DNA from: Burkholderia sp. WP9
GTDB taxonomy: Bacteria > Pseudomonadota > Gammaproteobacteria > Burkholderiales > Burkholderiaceae
Direction: 5' to 3'
Assembly (NCBI RefSeq): GCF_900104795.1
Contig: NZ_FNTG01000002.1
Coordinates: 124,001 to 188,000, forward strand
Length of the DNA: 64,000 nt
Shown here: piece after piece, positions 50,255-60,757 of the stretch
Numbering within the stretch: the first letter of the stretch is position 1
Layout: every line of letters begins with the position of its first letter
Program-made: the position numbers and the translations under genes
Notes under the pieces: generated by a model
Told to the model about the DNA's origin: nothing
What the model saw: only the letters and a program-made list of their open reading frames with translations
The model's database searches: none

Positions 50255-50396
50255 GTCATCCCCTGGTTGATGCGGCGGCTGCCGCGTGGGTGCTGCGAGG
50301 AGATTTCAGTAGACGCCGACATAAATCGGCCACATAGAAGAAATACGTCATCGGGATGGAACGGGGGCGTCGTTCCATCCACGTGCGTCTCGAACG

Positions 50397-50660
50397 CTAC
50401 GTCCGCAAACGCGAGCGCGCGGCACCGGCAATGCGCGCAAGCGTGTCCGCACTCAACCGCGCGGCGATCTTTTCGACGTATTCGTGATGACGCGCCTGCA
50501 GCGGCGCGCCGAGTTGCTGGGCAAGCAGATAACGGATCAGCGCGATGCGCCGGTGCCGCAGCACGATGCTCTGATCGAGCAGCGCGAGCGCGGCGTGCGC
50601 ATCGCCCTCGTGGCACGCGCGCTCGGTGAGGCGCGCGGTGGCTAGACGTGTCGACGTCAT
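50397..50660 (-). CDS. Small helical protein linked to the sox operon
   Basis: An 87-residue protein (MTSTRLATARLTERACHEGDAHAALALLDQSIVLRHRRIALIRYLLAQQLGAPLQARHHEYVEKIAARLSADTLARIAGAARSR...) that looks all-helical and Ala/Arg/Leu-rich. The ATG at 50660 is chosen; an in-frame TTG three codons upstream would add residues. It sits 58 bases after soxG and before the MFS gene. I do not recognise the family. It might be a small assembly or regulatory protein, but position is the only hint. Confidence 0.55.
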   Translation of the reverse strand: MTSTRLATARLTERACHEGDAHAALALLDQSIVLRHRRIALIRYLLAQQLGAPLQARHHEYVEKIAARLSADTLARIAGAARSRLRT

Positions 50661-50718
50661 GTCGGTCAATCAGCGCGAAAAAGGCGCGAGCGGTTCGGCA
50701 TCGACCGCCCGCCGCGCC

Positions 50719-51375
50719 TTACGACATCAGCGGCTCGGCCGCGTCGAGCATGATCTTGACGAAGTAGTCCGCAAAACTGCGGCGCACGACCAGGTCAAAA
50801 CTGCTCGCGCCGGTGGGCAGCAATGTCATCGATGCCTTGAAGAAGTGACTCTGCGCGCACTGTCCCTCGCCGAATAGTTTGGGATGCAGATCGAGCGGAC
50901 AACCGCGCGACAGCACTTCACGCGTGCGCGTGCCGCTGATTTCGAGCACCGTATAGCCGCTGCCGATATCCACCGCCGACGCGAACACGCCTGCGAACGC
51001 CGCCCCGAGCTTGGCCTGCAACGGCGCGGTACGCGTCGCGTCGTGGGCGGCGGCCGAGCGCACCAGCCACTCGTCCGGGCCGAGCCACATCACGTCGTAG
51101 CCGTTGCCGCGGACCACCGTGTTGGCCTTTTCAGGCGGACGGCAGCCGACCACGCTTTCGAAAGCGCGCACGAACGCCGCGTCACGTGTATCGCCGCGCA
51201 CATTCACGAGTTCCAGAAACGGCCGCTCGTTCAACCTGAACGCCGCGGATGCCGTCGCCTGATGTTTCTTCAGCAGCGCATCCGCGCCCACCAGCGGCGA
51301 CTCCTGCCACACACCGGTCTGTTTGCCGACAGCGCGATCCACGACCGACGCCGTCCCTCTCGTTTCATTCCACAT
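50719..51375 (-). CDS. soxG: Sarcosine oxidase subunit gamma
   Basis: A 218-residue SoxG-type subunit. The start at 51375 (MWNETRGTASVVDRAVG) follows an AAGGAG site and overlaps the soxA stop by 11 bases, so translation is coupled. GGVGSGYTVLEI-like segments (VDIGSGYTVLEISGTRTREVLSRGCPLDLHPKLFGEGQCAQSHF) match the folate-domain-related core of the subunit. It forms part of the alpha-beta-gamma-delta tetramer. Confidence 0.92.
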   Translation of the reverse strand: MWNETRGTASVVDRAVGKQTGVWQESPLVGADALLKKHQATASAAFRLNERPFLELVNVRGDTRDAAFVRAFESVVGCRPPEKANTVVRGNGYDVMWLGPDEWLVRSAAAHDATRTAPLQAKLGAAFAGVFASAVDIGSGYTVLEISGTRTREVLSRGCPLDLHPKLFGEGQCAQSHFFKASMTLLPTGASSFDLVVRRSFADYFVKIMLDAAEPLMS

Positions 51376-54367
51376 GTTGACGTGCTCCTTCGCTGTCGTA
51401 GAACACCGAACTGGTGACCTTCGCTGCAATCTGTTTGCCGCTGGAAAGCGGAATCGTGACCGTCTCGCCGATCTTGTCGAGACCGCCCTTCACCACCGCC
51501 ATCGCGATCGAGCGCTTCAGGATCGGGCTGTAGTAGCTCGACGTGACGTGGCCGAGCATCGCCGCCGTCTCGCCCTGGAACGGACCGGCGACGATCTGCG
51601 AACCTTCGGGTATCACGAACGACGGGTCGTCCGAGAGCAAGCCGACCAGTTGCTTGCGCCCCGCCTTCGCCGTATCCGAGCGGGTCAGCGAACGCTTGCC
51701 GAGAAAGTCCTTCGACTTCGCGACGAGTCCGCCCATGCCGAGGTCATACGGCGTCATCGAACCGTCCGTATCCTGGCCGACGATGATGTAGCCCTTCTCC
51801 GCGCGCAGCACGTGCATGGTTTCGGTGCCGTACGGCGTGATGTCGAATTCCGCGCCCGCGGCCATCAGCGCCTCCCACACCGCGCGCCCGACGTTGGCCG
51901 GCACGTTCACTTCATAGGCGAGCTCGCCCGAGAAGCTGATGCGCATCACGCGCGAGGCCGCGCCGGCCACCGTGCCTTCGCGATAGCTCATGAACGGGAA
52001 TGCCGCGTTCGCGAAGTCGATGTCGTGGCAAACCTTCTGCAGTACCTTGCGGCTGTTCGGACCGACCACGGCGAAGGTCGCCCAATGGTCCGTCACCGAC
52101 GCGAGCCGCACGCGCATGTCCGGCCATTCTGTCTGCAGCCAGCGTTCGAGCCAGGTCAGCACACGTGCCGCGCCGCCGGTGGTGGTCGTCATCATGTAGT
52201 GCTGGTCGGCGAGGCGCACGGTCACGCCGTCGTCGAAGATCATGCCGTTTTCGTCGAGCATCAGGCCGTAGCGGCACTTGCCGACTTCCAGCTTGCTCCA
52301 CGGATTCGTATAGACCCAGTTCAGCAGCTTCGCCGAATCGGGGCCCTGAATGTCGATCTTGCCGAGCGTCGAGGCGTCGAGAATGCCGACGCTCGTGCGC
52401 ACCGCGAGAGACTCGCGCGCCACTGCCGAGTGAAGATCTTCGCCAGCCTTCGGGTAGTACCACGGACGCTTCCAGTTGCCCACGTCCTCGAACGCCGCGC
52501 CGTTTTCCACGTGCCATTCGTGTACCGCCGTCTTGCGCACAGGATCGAGAAACTCGCCCAGCTCGCGGCCGGCAAACGTGCCGAACGTGACGGGTGTGTA
52601 GTTCGGCCGGAACGTCGTCGTGCCGGTCTCGGGAATCGTCTTGCCGAGCGCCTGCGCGAGAATCGCCATGCCGTTGATGTTGCCGAGCTTGCCCTGGTCC
52701 GTGCCGAAGCCCATCGCGGTATAGCGTTTGACGTGTTCGACCGATTCGAAGCCTTCGCGCGCCGCGAGGAAAATATCCGCGGCCGACACGTCGTTCTGGA
52801 AGTCGATGAACTGCTTCGGCCCGCGCGTGGCCAGTTCGCGGCCGCCGACCAGCCACAGCGGCTGCATCTTTGCTTCCGTGATCTCGGCCACCTGCACCGG
52901 ATTCGGCCGCGCGACGATAAAGCCCGCCGCGCGCGCCGCCTCGATGCCGGCGTCGACCGCAAAGCGGATGCCCTGGCCCAGCGTGAAGTCGCCCGCACAC
53001 GCGCCGACGCTCGTTTCCGCCTGCATCGCCTTGCCCGGCACGAAGCAGGCCTTCTCGTCATGCCAGTGCGCCTTGCCGCCTGATTGCGCGAACAGATGCA
53101 GCACGGGGCTCCAGCCGCCGGACATGGCGAGCAGATCGCACGAGAGTTCGCCCTGCTTCGCACCGACCTGTCCGTTCGAATACGACGCCAGGTCAACCGA
53201 CGCCACGCGCAGTTTGCCGTGCGCGGCCGTGATCACCACGCCATTCATGACCTTGACGCCGTAGCGCCGTGCCAGCGCGGGCAGCGTGCCCTTCGATTCG
53301 CTCACACGCGGATCGACCACCGTTACCTGGGCGCCGGCTGCTTTCAGATCGAGCGCGCATTGATAGCCGTCGTCATTGTTCGTGAAGACCACTGCGTTGC
53401 GGCCCGGCAGCACCGCATAGCGATGCAGGTAGGTCGACACGGCCGACGCCAGCATCACGCCCGGCAGATCGTTGTTGCCGAACACAATGGGCCGTTCATG
53501 CGCGCCGGTCGCGAGAATCACGCGTTTCGCGCGGATCTTCCACATCAGTTCGCGCGTGCCTTTGCGCTGCGATACCGGCAGATGCTCGGTGAGCCGCTGT
53601 GTCACCGTCACGAGATTGTGGTCCTGATAACCGAACGCCGTGCTGCGGCACAGGATTTTCACGTCGGGCATCTGACGCAGTTCGTCTTCGATCTTCTGCA
53701 CCCAGTGCAGCGCAGGCTTGCCGTCGATCTCCGCACGGCACGACAGCAGCGAGCCGCCGAGTTCCGGCTGATCGTCGACCAACGTCACGCGCGCGCCGGA
53801 CAATGCCGCGGCGTGCGCCGCCGCGAGCCCGGTCGGGCCACCGCCCACCACCAGCACGTCGCAATGCGCAAAGCACTTGTCGTAGCGGTCCGCGTCGGTG
53901 TGTTCCGGCGCCTTGCCGAGACCGGCCGCGTCGCGGATCACTTCTTCGTACTTCGGCCAGAATTTGCGCGGCCACATGAAGGTCTTGTAATAGAAGCCCG
54001 CCGGAATGAAGCGCGCGATCTTCTGGTTGACCGCCATGCGGTCTTTCTCGATGCTCGGCTTCGCGTTCACGCTGGTGGCGACGAGTCCCTGGTACAACTC
54101 GACTTCGGTCGCACGGGCATTCGGCACTGTGTACGCGCCGGTTTCCAGTTGCACCACGGCATTCGGCTCTTCCACACCCGCCGTGACGATGCCGCGCGGC
54201 CGGTGATACTTCCAGCTACGCGCGACGAAATGCTCGCCGTTTGCGAGCAGCGCCGAGGCCAGCGTGTCGCCTTGATAGCCCTGGTACTGGCGGCCGTTGA
54301 ACGTGAACGTCAGCGGCATGGCGCGATTGATGCGTCCGCCGTTGGGGAGTCGGTCTTTCTGGCTCAT
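51365..54367 (-). CDS. soxA: Sarcosine oxidase subunit alpha
   Basis: A 1000-residue alpha subunit. N-terminal small-ferredoxin-like fold (GDTLASALLANGEHFVARSWKYHRPRGIVTAG), NAD/FAD domain with VLVVGGGPTGLAAAHAAALSGARVTLVDD near residue 170, and C-terminal GcvT-like folate domain (RTSVGILDASTLGKIDIQGPDSAKLLNWVYTNPWSKLEVGKCRYGLMLDENGMIFDDGV). It carries the folate site that receives the one-carbon unit from sarcosine. It overlaps soxD by ATGA and soxG by 11 bases. Confidence 0.95.
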   Translation of the reverse strand: MSQKDRLPNGGRINRAMPLTFTFNGRQYQGYQGDTLASALLANGEHFVARSWKYHRPRGIVTAGVEEPNAVVQLETGAYTVPNARATEVELYQGLVATSVNAKPSIEKDRMAVNQKIARFIPAGFYYKTFMWPRKFWPKYEEVIRDAAGLGKAPEHTDADRYDKCFAHCDVLVVGGGPTGLAAAHAAALSGARVTLVDDQPELGGSLLSCRAEIDGKPALHWVQKIEDELRQMPDVKILCRSTAFGYQDHNLVTVTQRLTEHLPVSQRKGTRELMWKIRAKRVILATGAHERPIVFGNNDLPGVMLASAVSTYLHRYAVLPGRNAVVFTNNDDGYQCALDLKAAGAQVTVVDPRVSESKGTLPALARRYGVKVMNGVVITAAHGKLRVASVDLASYSNGQVGAKQGELSCDLLAMSGGWSPVLHLFAQSGGKAHWHDEKACFVPGKAMQAETSVGACAGDFTLGQGIRFAVDAGIEAARAAGFIVARPNPVQVAEITEAKMQPLWLVGGRELATRGPKQFIDFQNDVSAADIFLAAREGFESVEHVKRYTAMGFGTDQGKLGNINGMAILAQALGKTIPETGTTTFRPNYTPVTFGTFAGRELGEFLDPVRKTAVHEWHVENGAAFEDVGNWKRPWYYPKAGEDLHSAVARESLAVRTSVGILDASTLGKIDIQGPDSAKLLNWVYTNPWSKLEVGKCRYGLMLDENGMIFDDGVTVRLADQHYMMTTTTGGAARVLTWLERWLQTEWPDMRVRLASVTDHWATFAVVGPNSRKVLQKVCHDIDFANAAFPFMSYREGTVAGAASRVMRISFSGELAYEVNVPANVGRAVWEALMAAGAEFDITPYGTETMHVLRAEKGYIIVGQDTDGSMTPYDLGMGGLVAKSKDFLGKRSLTRSDTAKAGRKQLVGLLSDDPSFVIPEGSQIVAGPFQGETAAMLGHVTSSYYSPILKRSIAMAVVKGGLDKIGETVTIPLSSGKQIAAKVTSSVFYDSEGARQHVE

Positions 54368-54714
54368 GATGCCTTGCCCTCTTGTGCCTGGTTCGGTGCC
54401 TGGTTCGGTGCCTTGTCTTGTGCTTTAGCCTCGTTGCTGTCCATCGCGAGCAGCGGTCGCTCGAACGTCTCGTAGCCCTGGATCTCGTAGCTCACCGTGT
54501 CGCGCTGCGCCTTGAACCAGCGGCGGCAGCCTTGCGTGTGCAGCCATTGCTCGCGATGCACGCCGCGCGGGTTCTTGCGCATGAACAGGTAGTCGCCCCA
54601 TTCCTTGTCGGTGAGTTTGTCGGTGTCGAGCGGACGGGCAATATCCGCTTCGCCGCCGCAGGAAAATTCGGTTTCGGCGCGTGGCCCGCACCACGGGCAT
54701 TCGATCAATAGCAT
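54364..54714 (-). CDS. soxD: Sarcosine oxidase subunit delta
   Basis: A 116-residue zinc-binding delta subunit starting MLLIECPWCGPRAETEFSCGGEADIARP, with Cys6, Cys9 and a later Cys ligand; the rest (KLTDKEWGDYLFMRKNPRGVHREQWLHTQGCRRWFKAQRDTVSYEI) is the typical body. It carries an extra C-terminal tail of about 25 residues (AKAQDKAPNQAPNQAQEG...) built on an in-frame 12-base DNA repeat. Its stop overlaps soxA start by ATGA. Confidence 0.93.
   Translation of the reverse strand: MLLIECPWCGPRAETEFSCGGEADIARPLDTDKLTDKEWGDYLFMRKNPRGVHREQWLHTQGCRRWFKAQRDTVSYEIQGYETFERPLLAMDSNEAKAQDKAPNQAPNQAQEGKAS
54385..54413. repeat. 12-base tandem repeat in soxD
   Basis: TGCCTGGTTCGG occurs twice exactly (54385-54396 and 54397-54408) plus a partial third copy. 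On the coding strand this encodes the Ala-Pro-Asn-Gln repeat. It is a multiple of three so copy changes stay in frame. Confidence 0.8.
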
Positions 54715-54743
54715 TTCTTGGTTCCTCGTCGCAGTGCGTGGCG

Positions 54744-55988
54744 TTAGTGGGCGACGGCGGCGGCGCCGTGCTCGTCGATCAGGTGGCCGGTATAGAAACG
54801 GTCCAGCGAGAATGGCGCATTCAACGGATGCGGTTCATCCTTCGCGATGGTGTGCGCATAGGCCCATCCCGAACCCGGCGTCGCCTTGAAGCCACCCGTG
54901 CCCCAGCCGCAATTGAAATACAGCCCTTTCACGTCGGTCTTGCTGATGATCGGGCACGCATCCGGCGAGACATCCACAATGCCGCCCCACTGCCGGTTCA
55001 TCCGCACCCGCGAGAACACCGGGAACATTTCGACGATCGCTTCGAGCGTGCCCTCGATAATCTGGAAACTGCCGCGCTGACCGAAACCCGTGTACTGGTC
55101 CACGCCCGCGCCGATCACCAGATCGCCCTTGTCCGACTGGCTGATATACGCGTGCACCGCGTTCGACATCACGACCGTATTGACCACCGGCTTGATCGGC
55201 TCCGACACCAGCGCCTGCAACGGGTGGCTCTCCAGCGGCAGCCGCACGCCGGCCATGTCGGCGAGCGTGGAGGTATTGCCCGCCGCCACCACCGCGACTT
55301 TCTTCGCCTTGATGAAGCCCTTCGTGGTGTCCACGCCCACCACCTGGCTGCCGTTGCGGCGAATGCCCGTGACCTGGCAGTTCTGCACGATATCCACACC
55401 GGCCTGATCCGCGCCGCGCGCGAAACCCCAGGCCACCGCATCGTGACGCGCCACGCCGCCGCGGCGCTGGATCGAAGCGCCGAGCACCGGATAGCGGCTG
55501 TTGAGATTGATGGTCGGCTCGATTTCCTTGATCTGCTCGGGCGTGAGGAATTCGGCGTCCACGCCGTTCAGCCGGTTCGCATTCACGCGGCGCTCGGTGT
55601 CGCGCACGTCCTGCAACGTGTGCGCAAGGTTCATCACGCCGCGCTGGCTGAACATGACGTTGTAGTTCAGGTCCTGCGAGAGCCCTTCCCACAGCTTCAT
55701 CGCTTTTTCGTAGAGCGCGGCCGACTCGTCCCACAGGTAGTTCGAGCGCACGATGGTCGTATTGCGCGCCGTATTGCCGCCGCCGATCCAGCCCTTCTCC
55801 AGCACGGCGACGTTGCGTACGCCATGTTCCTTCGCCAGGTAATACGCGGTGGCGAGACCATGCCCGCCGCCGCCGACGATCACGACGTCGTATTCACGTT
55901 TGGGCTCGGGGCTCTTCCACTGTCGCTCCCAGTTCTCGTGATACGACATCCCGTTGCGCAACAGGCTGAATATCGAATAGCGGCTCAT
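54744..55988 (-). CDS. soxB: Sarcosine oxidase subunit beta
   Basis: A 414-residue FAD/FMN subunit of heterotetrameric sarcosine oxidase. FAD motif [53 protein letters not shown]; the later [18 protein letters not shown] block completes the flavin site. It demethylates sarcosine to glycine with oxygen. The start at 55988 ([30 protein letters not shown]) is the family start. It lies 45 bases after sdaA and leads soxB-soxD-soxA-soxG. Confidence 0.95.
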   Translation of the reverse strand: MSRYSIFSLLRNGMSYHENWERQWKSPEPKREYDVVIVGGGGHGLATAYYLAKEHGVRNVAVLEKGWIGGGNTARNTTIVRSNYLWDESAALYEKAMKLWEGLSQDLNYNVMFSQRGVMNLAHTLQDVRDTERRVNANRLNGVDAEFLTPEQIKEIEPTINLNSRYPVLGASIQRRGGVARHDAVAWGFARGADQAGVDIVQNCQVTGIRRNGSQVVGVDTTKGFIKAKKVAVVAAGNTSTLADMAGVRLPLESHPLQALVSEPIKPVVNTVVMSNAVHAYISQSDKGDLVIGAGVDQYTGFGQRGSFQIIEGTLEAIVEMFPVFSRVRMNRQWGGIVDVSPDACPIISKTDVKGLYFNCGWGTGGFKATPGSGWAYAHTIAKDEPHPLNAPFSLDRFYTGHLIDEHGAAAVAH

Positions 55989-56032
55989 CGTCTGTCCTTG
56001 GTGGGTACTCGTGCTTAATGCTTCGTTGCTGT

Positions 56033-57427
<1,395 letters not shown>

Positions 57428-57675
57428 GGCGTACCTTGTGCGTTGCGATGCCTTGGGTGGATTTGCTGCTATTGCACCGCACGTCAATTTGAATCGATAG
57501 AATAAAAACGGCATGACAGTGGGATAGTGGCGTCAAGCCGGCCGCCGGCAAAGGGCGGCGACGTATTTGCGAAGACTTTTGACGCATTTGCGAAGGGCGC
57601 CGCGCTTGCGGCTGGCGATCGCCGCCATCCCTGGTGCTATGCTTGATCCCACCCTTTTCCTTGCTGGCTGCATGC
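57428..57675. promoter_or_regulatory. sdaA-sox / GlxA-like divergent region with two direct repeats
   Basis: The gap carries GACGTATTTGCGAAG (57560-57574) and GACGCATTTGCGAAG (57581-57595): 14 of 15 identical and 21 bases apart start to start, exactly two helical turns on one face of DNA. Direct repeats at this pitch are the hallmark of AraC-family operators, fitting the adjacent GbdR-like regulator or GbdR itself controlling sdaA-sox and the regulator. Confidence 0.65.
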
Positions 57676-58758
57676 ATGAATTCCGCTGAACCGCTTCCCC
57701 CTCAATCGATCGACGGCACCTCGAAGCAGCGCATCCGCTTCGGCATCATCCTGCTGCCGAACTTCACGCTGACGGCGTTTTCGGGTTTCGTCGACCTGCT
57801 GCGCCTGTCCGCGGATGAAGGCGATTTCAGCAAACCCGTGCGCTGTTCGTGGAGCGTGATAGGGGAAACCCTTGCTCCGGTGCGTGCGAGTTGTGGCATT
57901 CAGATCACCCCGTGGGAAACCTTCGACACCGCCGAGCCGTTCGATTACGTGGTGGTGGTGGGCGGCCTGCTGCATTCCGGGCCTGCCACGAACGAAGCGA
58001 CCCTCGCCTTCATTCGCAGCGCCGCCGCCACGAATGCGACGCTCGTTGGCATGTGCACGGGCGTGTTTTCGTTGATGCGCGCGGGCGTGCTGGAGGGACA
58101 CCGCATCTGCGTAAGCTGGTTTCACTACTGGGATTTCATCGAACGTTTTCCGTCGGTGAACGAGGAGGCGCTGGTCGCCGACCGGCTGTTCGTGATCGAC
58201 CGCCGGCGCATTACGTGTTCAGGCGGACGCGCGTCGATCGACGTCGCCGCCGCGATTCTGCTGCGGCATTTCGAAACCGCCACGGTGCAGAAGGCGCTGC
58301 GTATTCTGCTTGTGGACGACATGCAGAAAGGTAACGCGCCGCAGCCGCATCCACCGGGACTCGCGCCGGCCGCGCATCCGAAAGTGAAGCGCGCGATTCT
58401 GCTGATGGAACAGCACGTGGGCCGGTCGTTGTCGCTCGACGAACTTGCGGGCAAGCTCGATCTGTCGCCGCGTCAGTTGGAGCGGCTTTTCAAGGCGCAA
58501 ACAGGTAAGGCGCCGCAGGCTTATGCGAAGCAGGTGCGTTTGCGCACCGCCGCATGGCTGCTCACGAGTTCGGATAAGACGGTGGCCGATATTGCGTCGA
58601 GTTGCGGGTTTTCCGATGCTTCGCATCTGGGGCGGGAGTTTCGCAAGCAGTTCGGTTTACCGCCGATGATGTATCGCGAGCAGCGCGGCACGGCGGCGGA
58701 GGCGGTGGATAGTGGGGATTATGAGGAGACGTTTCCGGGGCGGGCGCGGGCGATTTGA
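57676..58758 (+). CDS. GlxA/AraC-family regulator (SouR/GbdR-like)
   Basis: A 360-residue GbdR-related regulator with an N-terminal DJ-1/PfpI-like domain (IRFGIILLPNFTLTAFSGFVDLLRLSADEGDFSK..., MCTGVFSLMRAGVLEGHRICVSWFHYWDFIE) and a C-terminal AraC helix-turn-helix (LSLDELAGKLDLSPRQLERLFKAQTGKAPQAYAKQVRLRTAAWLLTSSDKTVADIASSCGFSDASHLGREFRKQFGLPP). Divergent from sdaA-sox, it is a candidate sarcosine-responsive regulator like SouR, or a carnitine/betaine regulator. The start at 57676 removes an unlikely N-terminal extension. Confidence 0.87.
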   Translation: MNSAEPLPPQSIDGTSKQRIRFGIILLPNFTLTAFSGFVDLLRLSADEGDFSKPVRCSWSVIGETLAPVRASCGIQITPWETFDTAEPFDYVVVVGGLLHSGPATNEATLAFIRSAAATNATLVGMCTGVFSLMRAGVLEGHRICVSWFHYWDFIERFPSVNEEALVADRLFVIDRRRITCSGGRASIDVAAAILLRHFETATVQKALRILLVDDMQKGNAPQPHPPGLAPAAHPKVKRAILLMEQHVGRSLSLDELAGKLDLSPRQLERLFKAQTGKAPQAYAKQVRLRTAAWLLTSSDKTVADIASSCGFSDASHLGREFRKQFGLPPMMYREQRGTAAEAVDSGDYEETFPGRARAI

Positions 58759-58898
58759 GGGGGGTGAGAGCGGGCCGGACAAGAATTTGCCAGCCGAATG
58801 ACAGGATTCATCCAGTCGGCAGGTTTGAAGGCTAAAGCAGCGGGCCGGAATGTTGCCGCACAAGTTGCGGTCACTGGGCCATCCCGCAAGTCAACCGA

Positions 58899-59414
58899 CT
58901 ACAGTTCTATCCGGAAGCGCTCTGGCGGTTGTAGAAAAAATGGATAGAAGTGCCTCGCACACTCCATGATATCGGCTGGGCCATAAAAGACGCCGACATC
59001 CCATGATCGATCGCCAAAGGCAATCCACTCACCTTCCACCGGCATGATGGCATAGTGCCGATGATTCACACCCAGTGCATCCGCGGGACTTCCGCCCGGA
59101 TCTTCCATCATGAAGTGAAAGAACTCGTCGTCCGAGTTCTCACAACGATGAATGAAGCCGGGATACTTTCCAAAATGATGGTGGAAATAACCGAACGGAT
59201 CGGGCTTCAAAATCAGCGTCACAAATTCGGTACTACTCCGGAACGCAAGCAGCGCCTGTACAAGCTCAAAGAATTTTTGCGTTGAGATATCGATCGGGTC
59301 GAAGTACAGCAACTCGTCGCGCGGGACGCCGACGAGAGCGCGCACACCCTGCCTCGCGCGCTTCCAGAGAAGCGTGAACTCCGTCAAATCATGGATGTAA
59401 TCTAATCTACTCAT
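58899..59414 (-). CDS. Unrecognised array protein, paralogue 1 (immunity-like)
   Basis: A 171-residue soluble protein without signal peptide or membrane span, starting MSRLDYIHDLTEFTLLWKRA. Shared with its three neighbours are the motif order FxxLWxRA, PDPxxYFxxHFxxYP, DPGxSPADAxxxN, YAxxPxxGxWxxxGD and a Pro/Phe-rich C-terminus. Acidic overall, in keeping with an immunity or antitoxin protein, but the family is not recognised and no toxin gene lies in the window. It is nearest the GlxA-like gene (convergent). Confidence 0.75.
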   Translation of the reverse strand: MSRLDYIHDLTEFTLLWKRARQGVRALVGVPRDELLYFDPIDISTQKFFELVQALLAFRSSTEFVTLILKPDPFGYFHHHFGKYPGFIHRCENSDDEFFHFMMEDPGGSPADALGVNHRHYAIMPVEGEWIAFGDRSWDVGVFYGPADIMECARHFYPFFLQPPERFRIEL

Positions 59415-59613
59415 TGGTTACCACATCGATGCCTATCAGATTGGATATTGAGCGTTCCCTCTTTGGCTGAGGAGGGAAAGTATTCCGCGGTTGAGGCGCC
59501 GTTGTTCGAACAGCCGCCAGGGAATCAATCCCGTATTGTCGGCGCGCGATTAGATGCCGCACGGTCTTTCGCTGCGAAGTGCAGCATTCAGCAGGCAAGC
59601 AGGCAAGAGCCTC

Positions 59614-60138
59614 CTAGTCAACGATTTTGAAATCGACCCCAGGTCGCAAAATGTCACCTGATAGTGTCGTGCGGGCAAATTCATTGGCGTCTGCTGTTCC
59701 AAGGAACGCCGCAGCCTCCTTCGAATCATCCCCGCAGGCTAGCCATTGCCCAGATCGAGGCAAGATCGCATAAGCCCAGGTGTTAAATGCTAGCGCGTCC
59801 GCAGGACTGCCGCCCGGGTCGGCCTGCAACATGGCACAGTAGTCGGCTTCAATGTCTGTCGGCTGAAAGATGATCGCGGGATACCTCGAAAAGTGGTTGA
59901 AGAAGTATCCGACCGGATCTGGGCGCAATCCTACAAAAGCAAAATCGTCCGTGTCTTGGTTCGTGAATCTAAGCAGGGCTCTAACGAACTGATAGAAGTG
60001 GCGTGTCGTAACGATCGACGAGGCCAAATACACGACGTTATCTTGTGGCGCGTGCTTGAGTAGCCGCACGCCCGCAGTGGCGCGTGCCCAGAGATCTTGA
60101 AACTCAGCTGGGTTGTCGACGAAGATTCGCTTTTCCAT
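59614..60138 (-). CDS. Unrecognised array protein, paralogue 2 (divergent)
   Basis: A 174-residue member of the same family (MEKRIFVDNPAEFQDLWARATAGVRLL...RPDPVGYFFNHFSRYPAIIF...ADPGGSPADALAFNTWAYAILPRSGQWLACGDD). It is the most divergent copy: the N-terminus lacks the D-Y/F-I pattern and the C-terminal half lacks the FYPFFLQP tail. The key middle motifs are kept. It shares strand and spacing with the array and no function is proposed. Confidence 0.7.
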   Translation of the reverse strand: MEKRIFVDNPAEFQDLWARATAGVRLLKHAPQDNVVYLASSIVTTRHFYQFVRALLRFTNQDTDDFAFVGLRPDPVGYFFNHFSRYPAIIFQPTDIEADYCAMLQADPGGSPADALAFNTWAYAILPRSGQWLACGDDSKEAAAFLGTADANEFARTTLSGDILRPGVDFKIVD

Positions 60139-60287
60139 TTCACTTCAACCTGATCCTGTACGTGACGCAACCGTCCTGCGATTAGCCAAATCGGGCCTCG
60201 AACGCGCTTTGAATTCCGCCGTTCGCTGGGTATCGCTGACGCCAAGACGCCACGTGTTTACGCGTTGAGCGACCGCCTCCAGTGGAA

Positions 60288-60321
60288 GCGTGTGTCCCGA
60301 CCTGTTGTCCGGGACACGCGC
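60288..60321. terminator. Intergenic hairpin within the array
   Basis: Arms GTGTCCCG (60292-60299) and CGGGACAC (60310-60317) extended by GCGT/GCGC with one wobble, a 12-pair stem and 10-base loop, in the gap after the interrupted paralogue. No T-run, so it may be a processing or attenuation structure rather than a strong terminator. Confidence 0.45.
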
Positions 60322-60638
60322 GCTACTTCCGTAATCGGACGTAACGACGACGATGGCGATTCAATAAAAGATTTACGCTGGATTCTCGTAAAACGCGAAA
60401 CGCTGCTTAGCAAATTGCATGACGTCCGGGGGACCGCTGAGAACACCAGTTCCGCCAACCCATCCTCGATCGGCATAACAGAACCATTCGCCCGATGGTG
60501 GCAAGACGACGTATTGCTCCGAATAAAATCCAATCGCGTCAGCTGGACTGTCACCAGGGTCCATCATCAGTATGTCAAAAAAATCCTCGTTCGTATGACG
60601 AGATTCAACTATGAACCCCGGATACTTGCCAAAGTGCA

Positions 60639-60647
60639 TATTGAAGT
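60639..60647. repeat. Target-site duplication, left
   Basis: TATTGAAGT at the left junction, repeated exactly at 62112-62120. Nine bases is the duplication length of the IS50 group. Confidence 0.92.
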
Positions 60648-60671
60648 CATCTCTTTATACACAACTCGACA

Positions 60672-60710
60672 CTTGCGGCAAGGATGGTGGAGTAAAAAAT
60701 TAGCCGCAAG
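60672..60710. repeat. Internal inverted repeat at the IS left end
   Basis: Perfect 8-base arms CTTGCGGC (60672-60679) and GCCGCAAG (60703-60710) upstream of the transposase. In IS10/IS50 similar fold-back in read-through RNA protects against transposase expression from outside promoters; the same role here is an inference. Confidence 0.6.
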
Positions 60711-60757
60711 GGGGTTGTTAACTGTGCGGATTTCGCGTTTACTCTCGGATTTTCAGC

